Shown: positions 36,460-46,859 of the stretch, piece after piece | Numbering within the stretch: position 1 is the stretch's first letter | Layout of the letters: every line of letters begins with the position of its first letter | Assembly (NCBI GenBank): GCA_963682175.1 | Contig: OY821775.1 | Location: 14,170,501 to 14,234,500 of the forward strand | DNA from: Triglochin maritima | Taxonomy: Eukaryota; Streptophyta; Magnoliopsida; Alismatales; Juncaginaceae | Length of the DNA: 64,000 nt | Direction: 5' to 3' | The notes under the pieces: model-generated | What the model was told of the DNA's origin: nothing | The model's database searches: none | The model's input: the letters and a program-made list of their open reading frames with translations, nothing else | Translations under genes and position numbers: made by a program

Positions 36460-37460
36460 GAAAGACTTGAACGAGTGGTTGAGGAAATATCCGAATAGGT
36501 GGTTTAATGTTTTAGGCAAGAGAATTGATTCGCAAATCACATCAAAATGTATTTTGATTACTAATCGTATTTTGGACTTATATTACCAGTAATTCTTTAA
36601 GCTTCAGATTTTCTCTACTAATGCTAAAAAATGTACCTCAATATGTATATAGTTATTGGACTAGACATTAAAACATTTAGTCTTCAAAAATATTACCAGT
36701 AATTTAATATTATCAAAAATATGAATCATTTTCAAATTGACCAATTTCATTTGAGGTCATTTAAGACTTTGTGAATGTAATAATAAAAACATTACATAAA
36801 GTAGAATGTGGAAACATTCATTTAATATCGTACAAGTAGAATATGGAAACATTCATAATTGGATGTATATCAAACATGAAAAATGATTATTTTTCTGAAT
36901 AGTATCATCAAATATGTATGTTAATTAATATATCACATCTAAATTTTGTTAGACGTAAATACAAGAAGGGAAGTTAAAATATTGATAAGTTTTCTATTTT
37001 GAGAGCTCAAAACGATCAATACCTCAACAGTGGGACTGCCATTTTATAGTGTAACAAACTCAATCTCTTTTTTGTTCAACCAGTAGAAGTCAAGTAACCT
37101 ACAACATCACAAAAACAAGGCCAATCTTGACATTTATAATAAATATAAGTAATAATTTTATTTAGGCATTTTTATGCATGTTTTGGCCTAGTTGACTCTT
37201 TTGATAGTCATTTTAATTTCTTATTCACACAATTTTCCCTACCAACTCTTGTGATTCTAGCTTAATTTCATGATGCTTAATAGCATGTGCTCCGCTCATA
37301 CTATTATGAATCTCACAAATATTTGCGTAATATTTGACGGTGCACTACTACTGAAGTATCACGTCCTTATCTTTCAACGTGGAAAAAGTCCCCCAGCTTT
37401 CACTTCTCAAGCCTCGCAATTTTCGGGCCAGTTAGAACTTTTATGGCTCAATAATAATAC
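36460..37460. other. AT-rich spacer, no gene seen
   Basis: Low-GC sequence between the solo LTR and MULE-2, with only short random frames. It ends in the TAATAATAC target duplication of MULE-2. Confidence 0.5.
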
Positions 37461-37606
37461 TGAACCGCTAAACATCGCCCTAAAATTACTTAAATTGCCC
37501 CTTGAAATTACCAAATTGCCCTTCCTCCTATTTTTGCTTATATATCTCACAATTTCACTCTTTTTTCAAAACTTTCTCTTCCTATACCTACTACACAAGA
37601 TTACGA

Positions 37607-39235
37607 ATGTCTCGGAGGCCAGGGAAGCAGCCAGCAGTTCCCCCGGTGTACCCGTATGAGGTAACATTACGTTATTTATTTGTTTTAAAATATAAAAAAA
37701 ATCGTCGGCTTCCTCGGACGCCCGCCCCATGCGGGGGGCGTCTCCCTCGGACGCCGACCCGTAGCGGGAGACGTCTGCGGAAGACGTCTCCCCGATGGGG
37801 GAGACGTCTTCCGAAGACGTCTCCCCGTAGGAGGCGGCGTCTCCGACAGACGCCTCCACCGCAAGGCGTCTCTCGCAAACGCCTCCACCCTTTTTTATTT
37901 TTTTAATTAATAAATATCATAATTACTTTAATAAATAGTGATAAATCAAAAAAATTAATTTAACAAATTCTTATTAAGTTTAACATTTGTGATATTTAGT
38001 TTTAACAAATTTTGATTTAGTTTAACAATTGTTTTAATTTAGTTTAACAAATTTTGATTTAGTTTAACAATTTTGATAATTTAGTTTAACAAATTTTGAT
38101 TTAGTTTAACAATTTTGATAAATATGATAATTTAGTTTAACAAATTTAACAAATTTGTATTTAAAATTTCAATTAATAGTCATCGGGTCACAGTGGAGGG
38201 AAAGGCAAGTCGATACCATTACACGCCTTCCGTTCTTTAGTTGATGATTCAGCACCGCGTCATCCACGTAGACGGGTGATATCTGCTTCGGTCAGGAGGG
38301 AGAGGGAGGCATTACGTCGTCGTGAGGAGGAGGATGATTCCTTCGATGATGAGCATGTGGATAGTTTCGACGACGAGAGCGACAATGATGGCCCGTATGA
38401 GTTAGTGCGGCCGGAGGTGGAGAGGCAGGGGGATTATAGCGGAGGACGTGGTCGAGCGGGTACTTCTACTTCTGCCGGATGGAGGGTGCAGAAGGGTAGG
38501 GGTGGGAGGTTTACGACCGGGGATTCGAGCTCGTGCACTGTAGATCCCCGCGCTCAGAAGAAGAGGAGGGTTCCGGACGATTCTTGTATCGTGAGCAGTA
38601 TGACGCCTGGTGGTCCTTTAGATGGGAGCGTCATTCCTAGTTTCTGGGGTCACATTGCTAGACGGATCTGGGACGGAGAGGATCGGAAGGTTCTGAAGTG
38701 CCATAATCGGCACAGAGCCTGTACAACACTACAGGGTTGGCGGTCTACACTGAGTGCTGATATCAGAGAGGAGATTAGTGCCACGCATTTGGGGCACTTA
38801 CCGTACAACATGTTCCCTTATCTCGACATGCCTTTGATTTCGGCGTTTGTGGAGCGGTGGCAGCCTGACACCAACATTTTCCACATGCCTTTCGGAGAGA
38901 TGACGATCATGCTTCACGATGTTTTCCAGATCCTGCGCATTCCTGTGGATGGTCGTCTGGTTAGTGCTCAGGGGTCGACGTCTGAGCTGAGGTGTTATGT
39001 GGCAGAGTTGCTTGGTGTCACACCTGATGGTCTGGCGAGAGATACAACTTTATGGAGTGGTGGTGGTGTCGGCATCGACTCCCTTGAGGACCTATGCAGA
39101 CGGGCACGACCTCCGCGGGCCGATGATACACAGTTGACGGCGTACCTATTCTTGAGCTGCCTGAGACACAAACTCTGCGTTCCCGGCTCCTTCTCCAATG
39201 ACAAGTGTCCTCCAGAACGGATGAATCTGCTCTAA
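37607..39235 (+). CDS. Plant mobile domain (PMD) protein carried by MULE-2
   Basis: Exon 1 37607-37660 (MSRRPGKQPAVPPVYPYE), GT donor, intron 37661-38179, exon 2 38180-39235 in phase (starts SSGHSGGKGKS after an AATAG acceptor), 369 residues. The middle is acidic (RRREEEDDSFDDEHVDSFDD). The C-terminal part has PMD features: LGHLPYNMFPYLDMPLISAF, VERWQPDTNIFHMPFGEMTI and FQILRIPVDGRLV. PMD proteins exist as host genes (MAIL1/MAIN) and as transposon cargo; their role in transposition is unknown. The end (CVPGSFSNDKCPPERMNLL) does not look like PMD, and its antisense reads as transposase C-terminus, so the gene is probably 3'-truncated. MULE-1 retains only exon 1. Confidence 0.75.
37661..38179 (+). 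other. Intron 1 of the MULE-2 PMD gene
   Basis: GTAACA donor and AATAG acceptor. The 5' part holds the 33-bp hairpin array (37710-37892). The 3' part has repeated TTTAGTTTAACAAATTTTGA phrases of about 23-25 bp at 37978-38150. Confidence 0.7.
37710..37892. repeat. 33-bp hairpin minisatellite, left array of MULE-2
   Basis: About five units such as GACGTCTTCCGAAGACGTC followed by a CCCC(G/A)T(A/G)GGGG spacer. The period is 33 bp for the first units and shorter (29) in the last complete one. It lies inside intron 1 of the PMD gene. Confidence 0.85.
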
Positions 39236-41249
39236 TTAAATTCCGTTTTCTGATTCAAGACATCCACGGATGGTACATGCGCAAGGTATCCCATGAGAAG
39301 TCAGAAAAGCGCACTCGCAACGATATTCAACTTCATCATCTAACTGTTGCATTCTCTTCACCTCCTGACTCAGCAACTGCAAACAGTGATGCGAAACTCT
39401 ACCATTTATGTGACGATATAGAGCATGTCCGAAATTAGTCAAATTTCGCCGTCTCGAGTCTTCAAGAAAGTTTCGAATATTCGTCAGCTGCATTTCAGTA
39501 GCCGCGTTGACGCGCTCGAAAAGAGTGTCCAGAGCTGCAGTCGATGTAGAAATCCACTCTTTTAGAGCCGAATGAGCACTTTCGACCCTACAATTCGTGG
39601 TGTTCCCAAAATGAAGGACTTTGTTCGTCCAATTCAGCACAAACTTTTCTTTATGCACCAACCACGTGGTGTCCAGATACTCCGTGATAGCCGGCCACGA
39701 TCTATACAAATCTTTCAGAGCATACACAGCTCTATCATACTCGGCTTCTGAAGTAGAAAGCATGATCTTCCTCCATCTTCCACGCCTCAAAGTCTCTGCC
39801 ATCTCCTTATTCTTGCCGAATACGTGGTATGCGTAATTCAATACGTCTTTGTTGATGTGCCATGTGCAGAGTAAATGAGCAGAGTCAGGAAAAACCTCTC
39901 TCACTGGTCGCATAAGGCCTAACTCCCGGTCTGTTATTATTGCAGTCGGGCTGACAGTCCCCAATAACAGATCTCTCAACTTCTCCATCACCCACAAATA
40001 ACTGGAGTAAGATTCATCCATCAAAATCGCATATCCAATAAGGAAATTCATGTTTGCTGGTGTGACCCCAATCATTTCGAACAAAGGCATCTTATACTTG
40101 TTCGTCTTGTAAGTCGAATCCATGCAGATAACGAAAGGATATGTCCACAACAACTGGACTGACGTCGGATGTGCCAAAAAAGCGTGAGTGACGACATCAG
40201 TTTCTGGATCCGCCATAATCCAATGTAAGTACTCACACTGCACTGCTTGGTAGAGAAACTGCTGAACGGGATTCCGATCTTCAGATTTTGTCCTCCTCAT
40301 GTAATCTCTGAAATTATAAATATGCCTTTGATTTGGATTGTCCTCCGGGAATTTTTCTTTTACTGCCTTCAAGATGTTCCGTGGTTTTGCTTGCGCCTCT
40401 GTCATATCACGAACAATCTTCTTCGCCCCAGAACTTAAACCACTAATTTGACGATGACCCTCTGGATAAACTGTCAGTCTGTGGTTGTGATGTCCGTGAG
40501 CACTATTATAAACCACAACCCATCCATCACGATCTCGTCGCTCCACCACTTTTATTAAGAAACGGCAACCGCAACCCTTTCTTTTGGTGTTTCTTCGAAG
40601 TGCAGTATCCATATCCCGAGACTCCATTTGATTTCGCCGGTCGCATCTCAAATAACAATCCATCCGACTATCTGATCTTGTTTTGTACGACGACACGACC
40701 AAAAAAAACCCAGCTCCGATAGCTACTTGTTTGACCCATTTACATGTTTCATCGATTGTTTCAAAGATTTGTGTAGTTTGAAATAACTCACTGTAATCCA
40801 CTCCATCACCACCGAAATCTGGAACCTACAAAAATAAAATCGAAATAAAAAAAATAAAAAAATAAAATCGAAATTAAAAAATTTAAAAAATAAAGTCGAA
40901 ATTAAAAAAACAAAATCAAAATCAAAAAAAAAAAAACAGGCGTCTGTATTAGACGCCTGCCCCATGGCTGGGGCGTCTGTGTTAAACGCCTTCCCCAACG
41001 GTAAGGCGTCTGCGTAGGACGCCTTGCCGTTGGGAAGGGCGTCTAATACAGACGCCTTACCCATGGGGAGGACGTCTACATAAGACGCCTCTCCCATTGT
41101 GTAGGCGTCTGCGTTAGACGCCTCGGCCATGGGGAGGGCGTCCTACGCAGACGCCCTCACCATGGGGGAGGCGTCTAATGCAGACGCTCGGCCCAAAAAT
41201 TTCCCCGCGCCAGGCTTACCTCACCCGATGCATCACCCTCGCCAGACAT
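39236..41249 (-). CDS. MURA-type MULE transposase of MULE-2
   Basis: Exon 1 41220-41249 (MSGEGDASGE), GTAAGC donor, intron 40826-41219 with TTTGTAG acceptor, exon 2 39236-40825 in phase (VPDFGGDGVDYSELFQ), about 539 residues. Exon 2 has a FAR1/WRKY-GCM1-like zinc region (RMDCYLRCDRR, GCGCRFLIKV, SAHGHHNH). The DDE core follows: FVICMDSTYKTNKYKMPLFE with the first Asp, AIITDRELGLM with the second Asp, LLCTWHINKDV with the C-x2-H motif, and NCRVESAHSALKEW with a candidate Glu. A SWIM-type finger (CECAFLTSHGIPCAC) comes last. Compared with the MULE-1 copy (ESGDEIYLEQIHSFW), the frame stops at ESENGI because TAT became TAA, though the following frame still reads LEQIHPFWRTLVIGEG. The tail is thus missing or the copy is lightly damaged. 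Confidence 0.9.
40940..41205. repeat. 33-bp hairpin minisatellite, right array of MULE-2 (transposase intron 1)
   Basis: Eight units of exactly 33 bp. Each has GGCGTCT, 5-6 nt, AGACGCC, then a spacer around CCCATGGGGA. The whole array sits between transposase exons 1 and 2. It stays open on the minus strand as an 11-residue repeat (GEASYVDVLPM, GKASVLDALPN, GKASYADALPL). Confidence 0.93.
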
Positions 41250-41405
41250 TTTCGTGGTGTTTTTACCCACAAATTATGAATATACAAGACCATAGGCCTT
41301 ATTTATAGACACGGGACGATATGGGTATTAAATATATTGTTAAGGGCAATTTGGTAATTTCAAGGGGCGATTTAAGTAGTTTTGGGACGACGTTTAGTAG
41401 TTTCC

Positions 41406-41830
41406 TAATAATATTGTAAAAATATGCCTCAGGCACATGTGATAAGACAAACATTGACAATTAAACAACAATTGATTGTTAACTTTCTACGTTACTTTGA
41501 CATGTACTACTCCCAGAGTACTAAATTATTCATATTAAGTGGTATATATGAAGAAGAAAAATCCCATCCATTTTTTTCACAAATTTGTTCGTGATTTTCT
41601 GGCTGCAAACTCTAACTTGTGATGTATTGTGAATATGTGACGGACACATAATGGTTGTAATAAGTAATAAAAGATTCCACATCCTTTTGTCAATCATATG
41701 GATCCTTAAGGGATTGTGTGCCATATGCAAATGGAGTCCTTGTACACGACCGCGCGCGTCCTGGACGCGGCTGACGTGGTCAGTTGAGCCAGCAATCCAG
41801 TCAGCAGAGAAATTCATTTAATAACATGTT
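41406..41830. other. Spacer right of MULE-2
   Basis: No gene is seen. Near 41750-41805 GTCCTGGACGC, CTGACGTGG and CAATCCAGTCAGCA resemble, inverted, the sequence at about 43835-43885. These may be the ends of the repeat-filled element between them. Confidence 0.4.
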
Positions 41831-42004
41831 GGTGTTACATGCAACCTTTAATTTCTCAATGCAACATTACTTTCTCACTGCAACGTTTGCTTTCCCCATG
41901 CAATTTTTACTTTTCTCACTGCAATATTTGGTTTCCCCATGCAACTTTTACTTTTCCCAACGTAACTTTTGGTTTCCCCAAACAACAACTTAAAAGCAAA
42001 ACAT

Positions 42005-43120
42005 GTTCCTTTTTAACATCTACGTCTATCCTTTTTAAGTTTGCGGTTCACCTTTTTAACTGTGAGTTGTACATTTTTAAGTGATGTTTGTTCCTTTTTA
42101 AGAATTGATTGTTCCTTTTTATTTTTGAGGTTCTTCTTTTTAACTGCGAGTTGTACATTTTTAAGTGTAGTCTGTTCCTTTTTAAGTGAAGCTTATTCCT
42201 TTTTATATTTGAGGTTCTCCTTTCTCACTGCAACGTTTGGTTTTCCAATGCAACTTTTACTTTTCCCAACGCAACTTTTGGTTACCCCAAACAACAACTT
42301 AAAAGGCAAAACATATTCCTTTTTAATATCTACGTCTGTCCTTTTTAAGTTTGCGGTTCACCTTTTTAACTGTGAGTTGTACCTTTTTAAGTGATGTTTG
42401 TTCCTTTTTAAGAATTGCTTGTTTCTTTTTATTTTTGAGGTTCTCTTTTTTAACTGTGAGTTGTACCTTTTTAAGTGTAGTATGTTCCTTTTTAAATGAG
42501 TGTACATTTTTAAGTGCGAAGTTTTCCTTTTTAGTGTTTTTTGTTCCTTTTTAAGTTTGTGGTTCTCCTTTTTAACTGTGAATTGTACCCTTTTAAGTGA
42601 TGTCTGTTCATTTTTAAGAATTGATTGTTCTTTTTTATGTTTGAGGTTCTCCTTTTTAACTGTGACTTGTACCTTTTTAAGTGTAATATGTTCCTTTTTA
42701 AGTGAGGCTTGTTCCTTTTTATATTTGAGGTTCTTTTTTTTAACTGTGACTTGTACCTTTTTAAGTGTAATTTTTTCCTTTTTAAGCGAGGCTTGTTCCA
42801 TTTTAGCTGTGAGTTGTACTTTTTTAAGTGTAGTATGTTCCTTTTTAAGTGAGTGTACTTTTTTAGTGTGAAGTTTTTCTTTTTGATTTTTGTTTCGTCC
42901 TTTTTAAGATATGTTGTTCCTTTTTAGGTACTACTTCATCCTTTTTAAGTTCATGTTTTTCCTTTTTAAGTATTGCTTCATCCTTTTTAATTTTCTGTTG
43001 TTCCTTTTTAAGTTGATGTTTTTCCTTTTTAATTTTCTGTTTTTCCTTTTTAATTTTCTGTTGTTCTTTTTCAAGTTATGTTTGTTCTTTTTTAAGTTGT
43101 TGTTTTTCCTTTTTAACAAA
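42005..43120. repeat. Large array of 21-bp TTCCTTTTTAAGT units
   Basis: About fifty degenerate units of TGTTCCTTTTTAAGTGTAG type. The period is mostly 21 bp, so long minus-strand frames stay open (42358-42801, 147 codons; 42931-43143) and encode lysine-rich heptads such as LKKEQVTVKKENLK. It is the same repeat family, on the opposite strand, as 1010-1600 and 2960-3440. Confidence 0.85.
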
Positions 43121-43530
43121 ACCAAAAACTTTAAATCAACCACAAAGAAACAAACTTTTCCTCAAAAACTCAACACAAAAAAACTCAAATCAGCTACAAA
43201 GAGCCACACTTCCAAAAAAAATCAAGATCAATCAATTATAGAACAAAACCAAAAACTCAAATCAGCCACGAAAACCAAGCTTTCCCAAAAAACCACCACA
43301 CAAAAAACTCAAATCAGTCACAAAAAATCACATTCCTCCTCATCCGTGAAAACTCTACACAAAAACTCAAATCAACTACAAAAAACCACGTTTCCGAAAA
43401 ATTCAAGACCAATCCATCACATAACAAAACCCCAAACTTCAAATCAGCCACGAAAACCAAACTTTCCCCCAAAAACATCATACAAAAAACTAAAATCAAC
43501 TACAAAAAATCACATTCCTCCTCCTCCTCG
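43120..43530. repeat. Tandem repeat of about 60 bp containing AAAACTCAAATCAGCCAC
   Basis: AAAACTCAAATCA(G/A)(C/T)(C/T)AC recurs near 43170, 43250, 43300, 43360 and 43435, each followed by a variable CAAACTTTCCC or CACATTCCTCC phrase. The plus strand stays open through it (TTKKQTFPQKLNTKKLKSAT-like), probably by composition rather than selection. Confidence 0.65.
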
Positions 43531-44403
43531 CCTCGAGAAAGACTCCAACGCCGACTATTTCCTCCTCTTCCTCGCCGACCAACTACATCGTGACGTCCTT
43601 ACCAACGACGTCGGCGTCCCAACCTCCTTAAGACTCACTCCCGCGTCATCTCCTCAGCATCCATCTTACCGATCTCGTCTTCCATCTGGAGAAAATGATG
43701 GAGAATAAAAGGTTTGGGGGGATAATGGAATGTTTTGAGAATATATGTACGTTGGAAACCAAAGGTTACATAGTTCCGCGTGCGCGTGATGTGACACAAA
43801 ATAAATAAATAATATGTGATTTAATTAATCTTTGGTTTTTGCTGACTGGATTGTCCACGTCAGACGGCGTCTTGGACGTACCGCGGCCATAAAACATTTC
43901 CCATGCAAATGGGTGTTGCAGGTGGACGTGCCACCCGACACCCCAGGGATACATGGCTGAGTTATCATCCGAGTCAACCTATGCTTTGAACGATTCAACC
44001 TAGTCAACATTTTCTATTAGGAGCAAAATTAGATTTCATGTACGAAGGGTTTAATGTGATGAGACAATTCTACGGGAATAACTTTATAGGCCTGTAAACG
44101 GAATTGACGTTGCATGACGGAAGAAATTGAAAACAAAGGAAACTTTATACCCAGCAAACTACTCGTATTATCTCCCAAAAACAAAACTGAATTGCTAAAC
44201 ATCGCCCCAAAATTACTTAAATCGCCCCTTGAAATTACCATTTTGCCCTTCTCTCATTTCTACTGCTATAACGCGACATTTAACCCTCCTATCACACATC
44301 TCTCTTCATATTCCTCTTATAATCATAAAAAATAATGTTTTGGAGGTCAGTAATGAACCAACGGACGCCCCAGTGTACTCGAATCTCGTAAAACATATAA
44401 CAT

Positions 44404-44700
44404 CTTTTTAATAAAAAAATAATAAAAAATAATAAAAAATTACGGGCGTCTGACGGAGCCGCCCCCACGTAGGAGGGGGCGTCTGGCTAAGACGCCTTCC
44501 CCATGGGGGCGGCGTTTTACCCAGACGCCTTACCCATCGGGGAGGCGTTTTACCCAGACGCTCCGCCCATGGGACAAGCGTCTGTGTAAGACGCCTCCTC
44601 CATGGGGGAGGCGTCTTAGCCAGACGCCCCCTCCTACGTGGGGGCGGCTCCGTCAGACGCCCGTAATTTTTTATTATTTTTTATTATTTTTTTAAAAAGA
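44404..44700. repeat. Left 33-bp array of MULE-3, folded into one near-perfect palindrome
   Basis: About seven 33-bp units. The outer part is a near-perfect inverted repeat: AATAATAAAAAATTACGGGC... on the left and its reverse complement GCCCGTAATTTTTTATTATT on the right, arms of about 90 bp, including GACGGAGCCGCCCCCACGTA and its mirror. The middle holds further unit-level hairpins. Confidence 0.9.
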
Positions 44701-45145
44701 TAATTGATTATAAATTTAGATAATTGTTAAATTAATTAATAAGTTAATAATTACTATATTCGGATGACCGATACCTCTTCGGTACACCGAAAATTCAAAA
44801 ATTTCCAGATCCACCAATTTCAAAATCCAAAAAATTTCCAGGGGGCGCTTGCCCCCTTGCCACCCCCGCCACCTCACCGGCGAGGTGGAATGCCGCTCGC
44901 TCACCGGGGAGCGAGACCCCCGAACGACCTGTCGAGGTGATATTTGTAAGTCATGATGTTTTACCACCGGGGGATTTGGAACTTTAAAAATGTTGGATCT
45001 GGAAATTTTTTGAATCTTCATCACTTGCAAAAAAACTCATTGTAATCCGACCGGTTACCACCGAAAATTTGCAAAGAAACGTCAAATAATTTGAGATAAC
45101 ACACCGTATAATTTTAATTTGACAAAAAACATTAAAAAAAACGGG

Positions 45146-45405
45146 ACGTCTGGCTAAGACGCCTGTACCATCGTGGAGGCGTCTGGCTAAAACGCCTGTA
45201 CCATCGTGGAGGCGTCTGGCTAAGACGCCTCCACCATGGTCGAGGCGTCTTAACCAGACGCCTAGACAATGGTATAGGCGTCTGGATAAGACGCCTGTAC
45301 CATCGTGGAGGCGTCTGGCTAAGACGCCTCAACGATGGTGGAGGCGTCTTAGCCAGACGCCTCCACGATGGTACAGGCGTCTTAGCCAGACGCCCGTGTC
45401 GGAAA
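45146..45405. repeat. Right 33-bp array of MULE-3 (transposase intron 1)
   Basis: Eight 33-bp units such as GGCGTCTGGCTAAGACGCC plus TGTACCATCGTGGA. The last units are reverse complements of earlier ones (GGCGTCTTAGCCAGACGCC plus TCCACGATGGTACA), so the array also forms a long hairpin. Confidence 0.93.
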
Positions 45406-45619
45406 AAAAAATCCACCTCCGTTACTTCGCCTGATCTAGGTGTTTCGCCAGACATTTTCGTGGTGTTGGTACTAGGAATATTAGTAAAACTGAGTCAATA
45501 ACCTTGTTTAAAGACACGGGACGATATGGGTATTAAATATATTGTTAAGGGCAATTTGGTAATTTCAAGGGGCGATTTAAGTAGTTTTGGGGCGACGTTT
45601 AGTAGTTCCCAAACAAAAC

Positions 45620-46854
45620 CCACACGCAGCACCGGACACTTTTTAGGAACAACCGAAAAAGACAAGTTTGGGTTTTTTTTTCCTGTGTTTGTTTTATGGG
45701 GTTTTGGGTTTGGTTTGATTCTCTAGAGTAGTTTGTGGGTGAAAAATGTTGTAGTTTTGACGGTTTTCTTTGTTTTGGGAAGATTTTGATTTTTTTTTCC
45801 TATTGGGTTTTAATAGAGTAGGAGTTCAAAGTTGGATTTTGTTAGGTTGGTTGTGGTCATTCATGTTTTTGTTTTTAAGATGAATTTTTTTATGGGGAGG
45901 AAGAAATTTTGTTTCTATTCTAAGAGTTTATAGACCTTCTTTAAGATTTTTTTTGCTAATACTCATGCATAATCTGTTTGTGATAATTGGAATTGTATAG
46001 TCTTAAATGAAATGTTTTTATTGATTTCTACCCAATTCAAATTTTGCTTATGTTTTTCATGTGTGTGGCCATTTTTCTCTCCTACTGATTATTTTTGTTT
46101 GTTTTCGTTATTGTGTTTTTTAATCTCAAGTTGTGGTGGCTAGATGAATTTAAATTTTCCTTTTCAAAACTTATTTTAGGTAATTGCTTTGGACCTTTGG
46201 TGGTCCGAATAAGTGACTTCTCACTCTTACTCGAAATCATTTTAGATAAATAGTTGAAACTTGAAAGGTCACTCCTCTCAACTTCATTATTTAAGAACTT
46301 ATGAACAATAACAAAAATCTTAATCTTTACTATTTAAAGCAAAACTATTAGAAGTAATTCTTTCTTGTATACTAAAGAGAACATCAAACAGAACAAGTAA
46401 CCATAATTTATGAACACATCACATATCTTAAATAAATACATACAAGAGCTTCCAAAGATACTATAGTGGACATTAAAAATTTAAAAGTGATCAGCACGGT
46501 TGGAGTGGTGGTTCAAAATGAGTTGAAAGTTTATTTTAGAGTTTTGACAGGATAGAAAATAAAAGAGAGAAAAGGACTAAAGTAAAAGCCCATAGCCATA
46601 TCTCCGCTATGTACAACCCACATTCACATTTTTACCTCAATTTCACTAGTAGTTTATCAAATCGGTACTTTATATGTTAGTTATGTTGGTTTAGCGATTG
46701 AAGTGGCAGCTGAGTTTTGAAGGTCTTACTTCAAACTTGATTTGCAATTTTTGTTTGTGAGAGATTGTCATATTCAAGAGGAGGGTTCAAATGATTGTAC
46801 ATTGTACGTGATTGACTGATCAGGTCCATGTTTCTGAATGAGGATACGAAGAAA
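45620..46854. other. Spacer between MULE-3 and solo LTR, no gene seen
   Basis: T-rich then mixed AT-rich sequence without a recognisable coding region, RNA or transposon end on either strand. Confidence 0.5.
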
Positions 46855-46859
46855 GAAAC

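Larger units (their letters stand above)
37461..41405. mobile_element. MULE-2: two-gene Mutator-like element with 9-bp target duplication
   Basis: The left end (TTAAATTGCCCCTTGAAATT near 37490) and the right end (AATTTCAAGGGGCGATTTAA near 41355) form terminal inverted repeats of roughly 70 bp. Flanks are TAATAATAC (37452-37460) and TAATAATAT (41406-41414), matching at 8 of 9 bases, as expected for Mutator. Inside are a plus-strand spliced PMD gene and a minus-strand spliced MURA transposase gene that converge at 39235/39236. Each has a short first exon near its terminus, with a 33-bp repeat array in its first intron. It is the fullest member of the MULE-1/2/3 family here. Confidence 0.92.
41750..43885. 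mobile_element. Possible non-autonomous element made of repeats, imperfect inverted ends
   Basis: The left segment (GTCCTGGACGC, CTGACGTGG, CAATCCAGTCAGCA at about 41757-41807) pairs with the reverse complement of the right segment (GTCCAAGACGCCG, CTGACGTGG, CAATCCAGTCAGCA at about 43836-43880). Between them are only repeats: a 310-bp higher-order repeat with CTTTTCCCAACGCAACTTTT (41900-42540), 21-bp units (42005-43120) and a roughly 60-bp repeat (43120-43530). No target duplication was found, so the limits are uncertain. Confidence 0.4.
44188..45610. mobile_element. MULE-3: non-autonomous deletion derivative with exact 9-bp target duplication
   Basis: AAACAAAAC flanks both ends (44179-44187 and 45611-45619). 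Terminal inverted repeats match MULE-2 (AAATCGCCCCTTGAAATTAC near 44218; the inverted form near 45560). It keeps a mutated PMD first exon (ATG at 44335, frameshifted), the transposase first exon (45426-45455, MSGETPRSGE, then GTAACG), a scrap of transposase exon 2 (about 45035-45075) and both 33-bp arrays. All other coding sequence is gone, so movement would need transposase from an element like MULE-2. Confidence 0.93.

Noticed and set aside
42911..43708. 265-residue plus-strand frame over the repeat block
   Set aside because: It consists of translated 21-bp and 60-bp repeats (FLFKF, TTKK phrases); the final 60 residues match no family I know and lack supporting context.
43520..43710. Captured host gene exon (minus ATGGAAGACGAGATCG, then GTAAG)
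   Set aside because: The frame is short and stops quickly, and no downstream exon or family could be recognised.
13325..45405. CRISPR array
   Set aside because: The 33-bp units are contiguous, internally palindromic minisatellites in plant transposon introns without unique spacers or cas genes.
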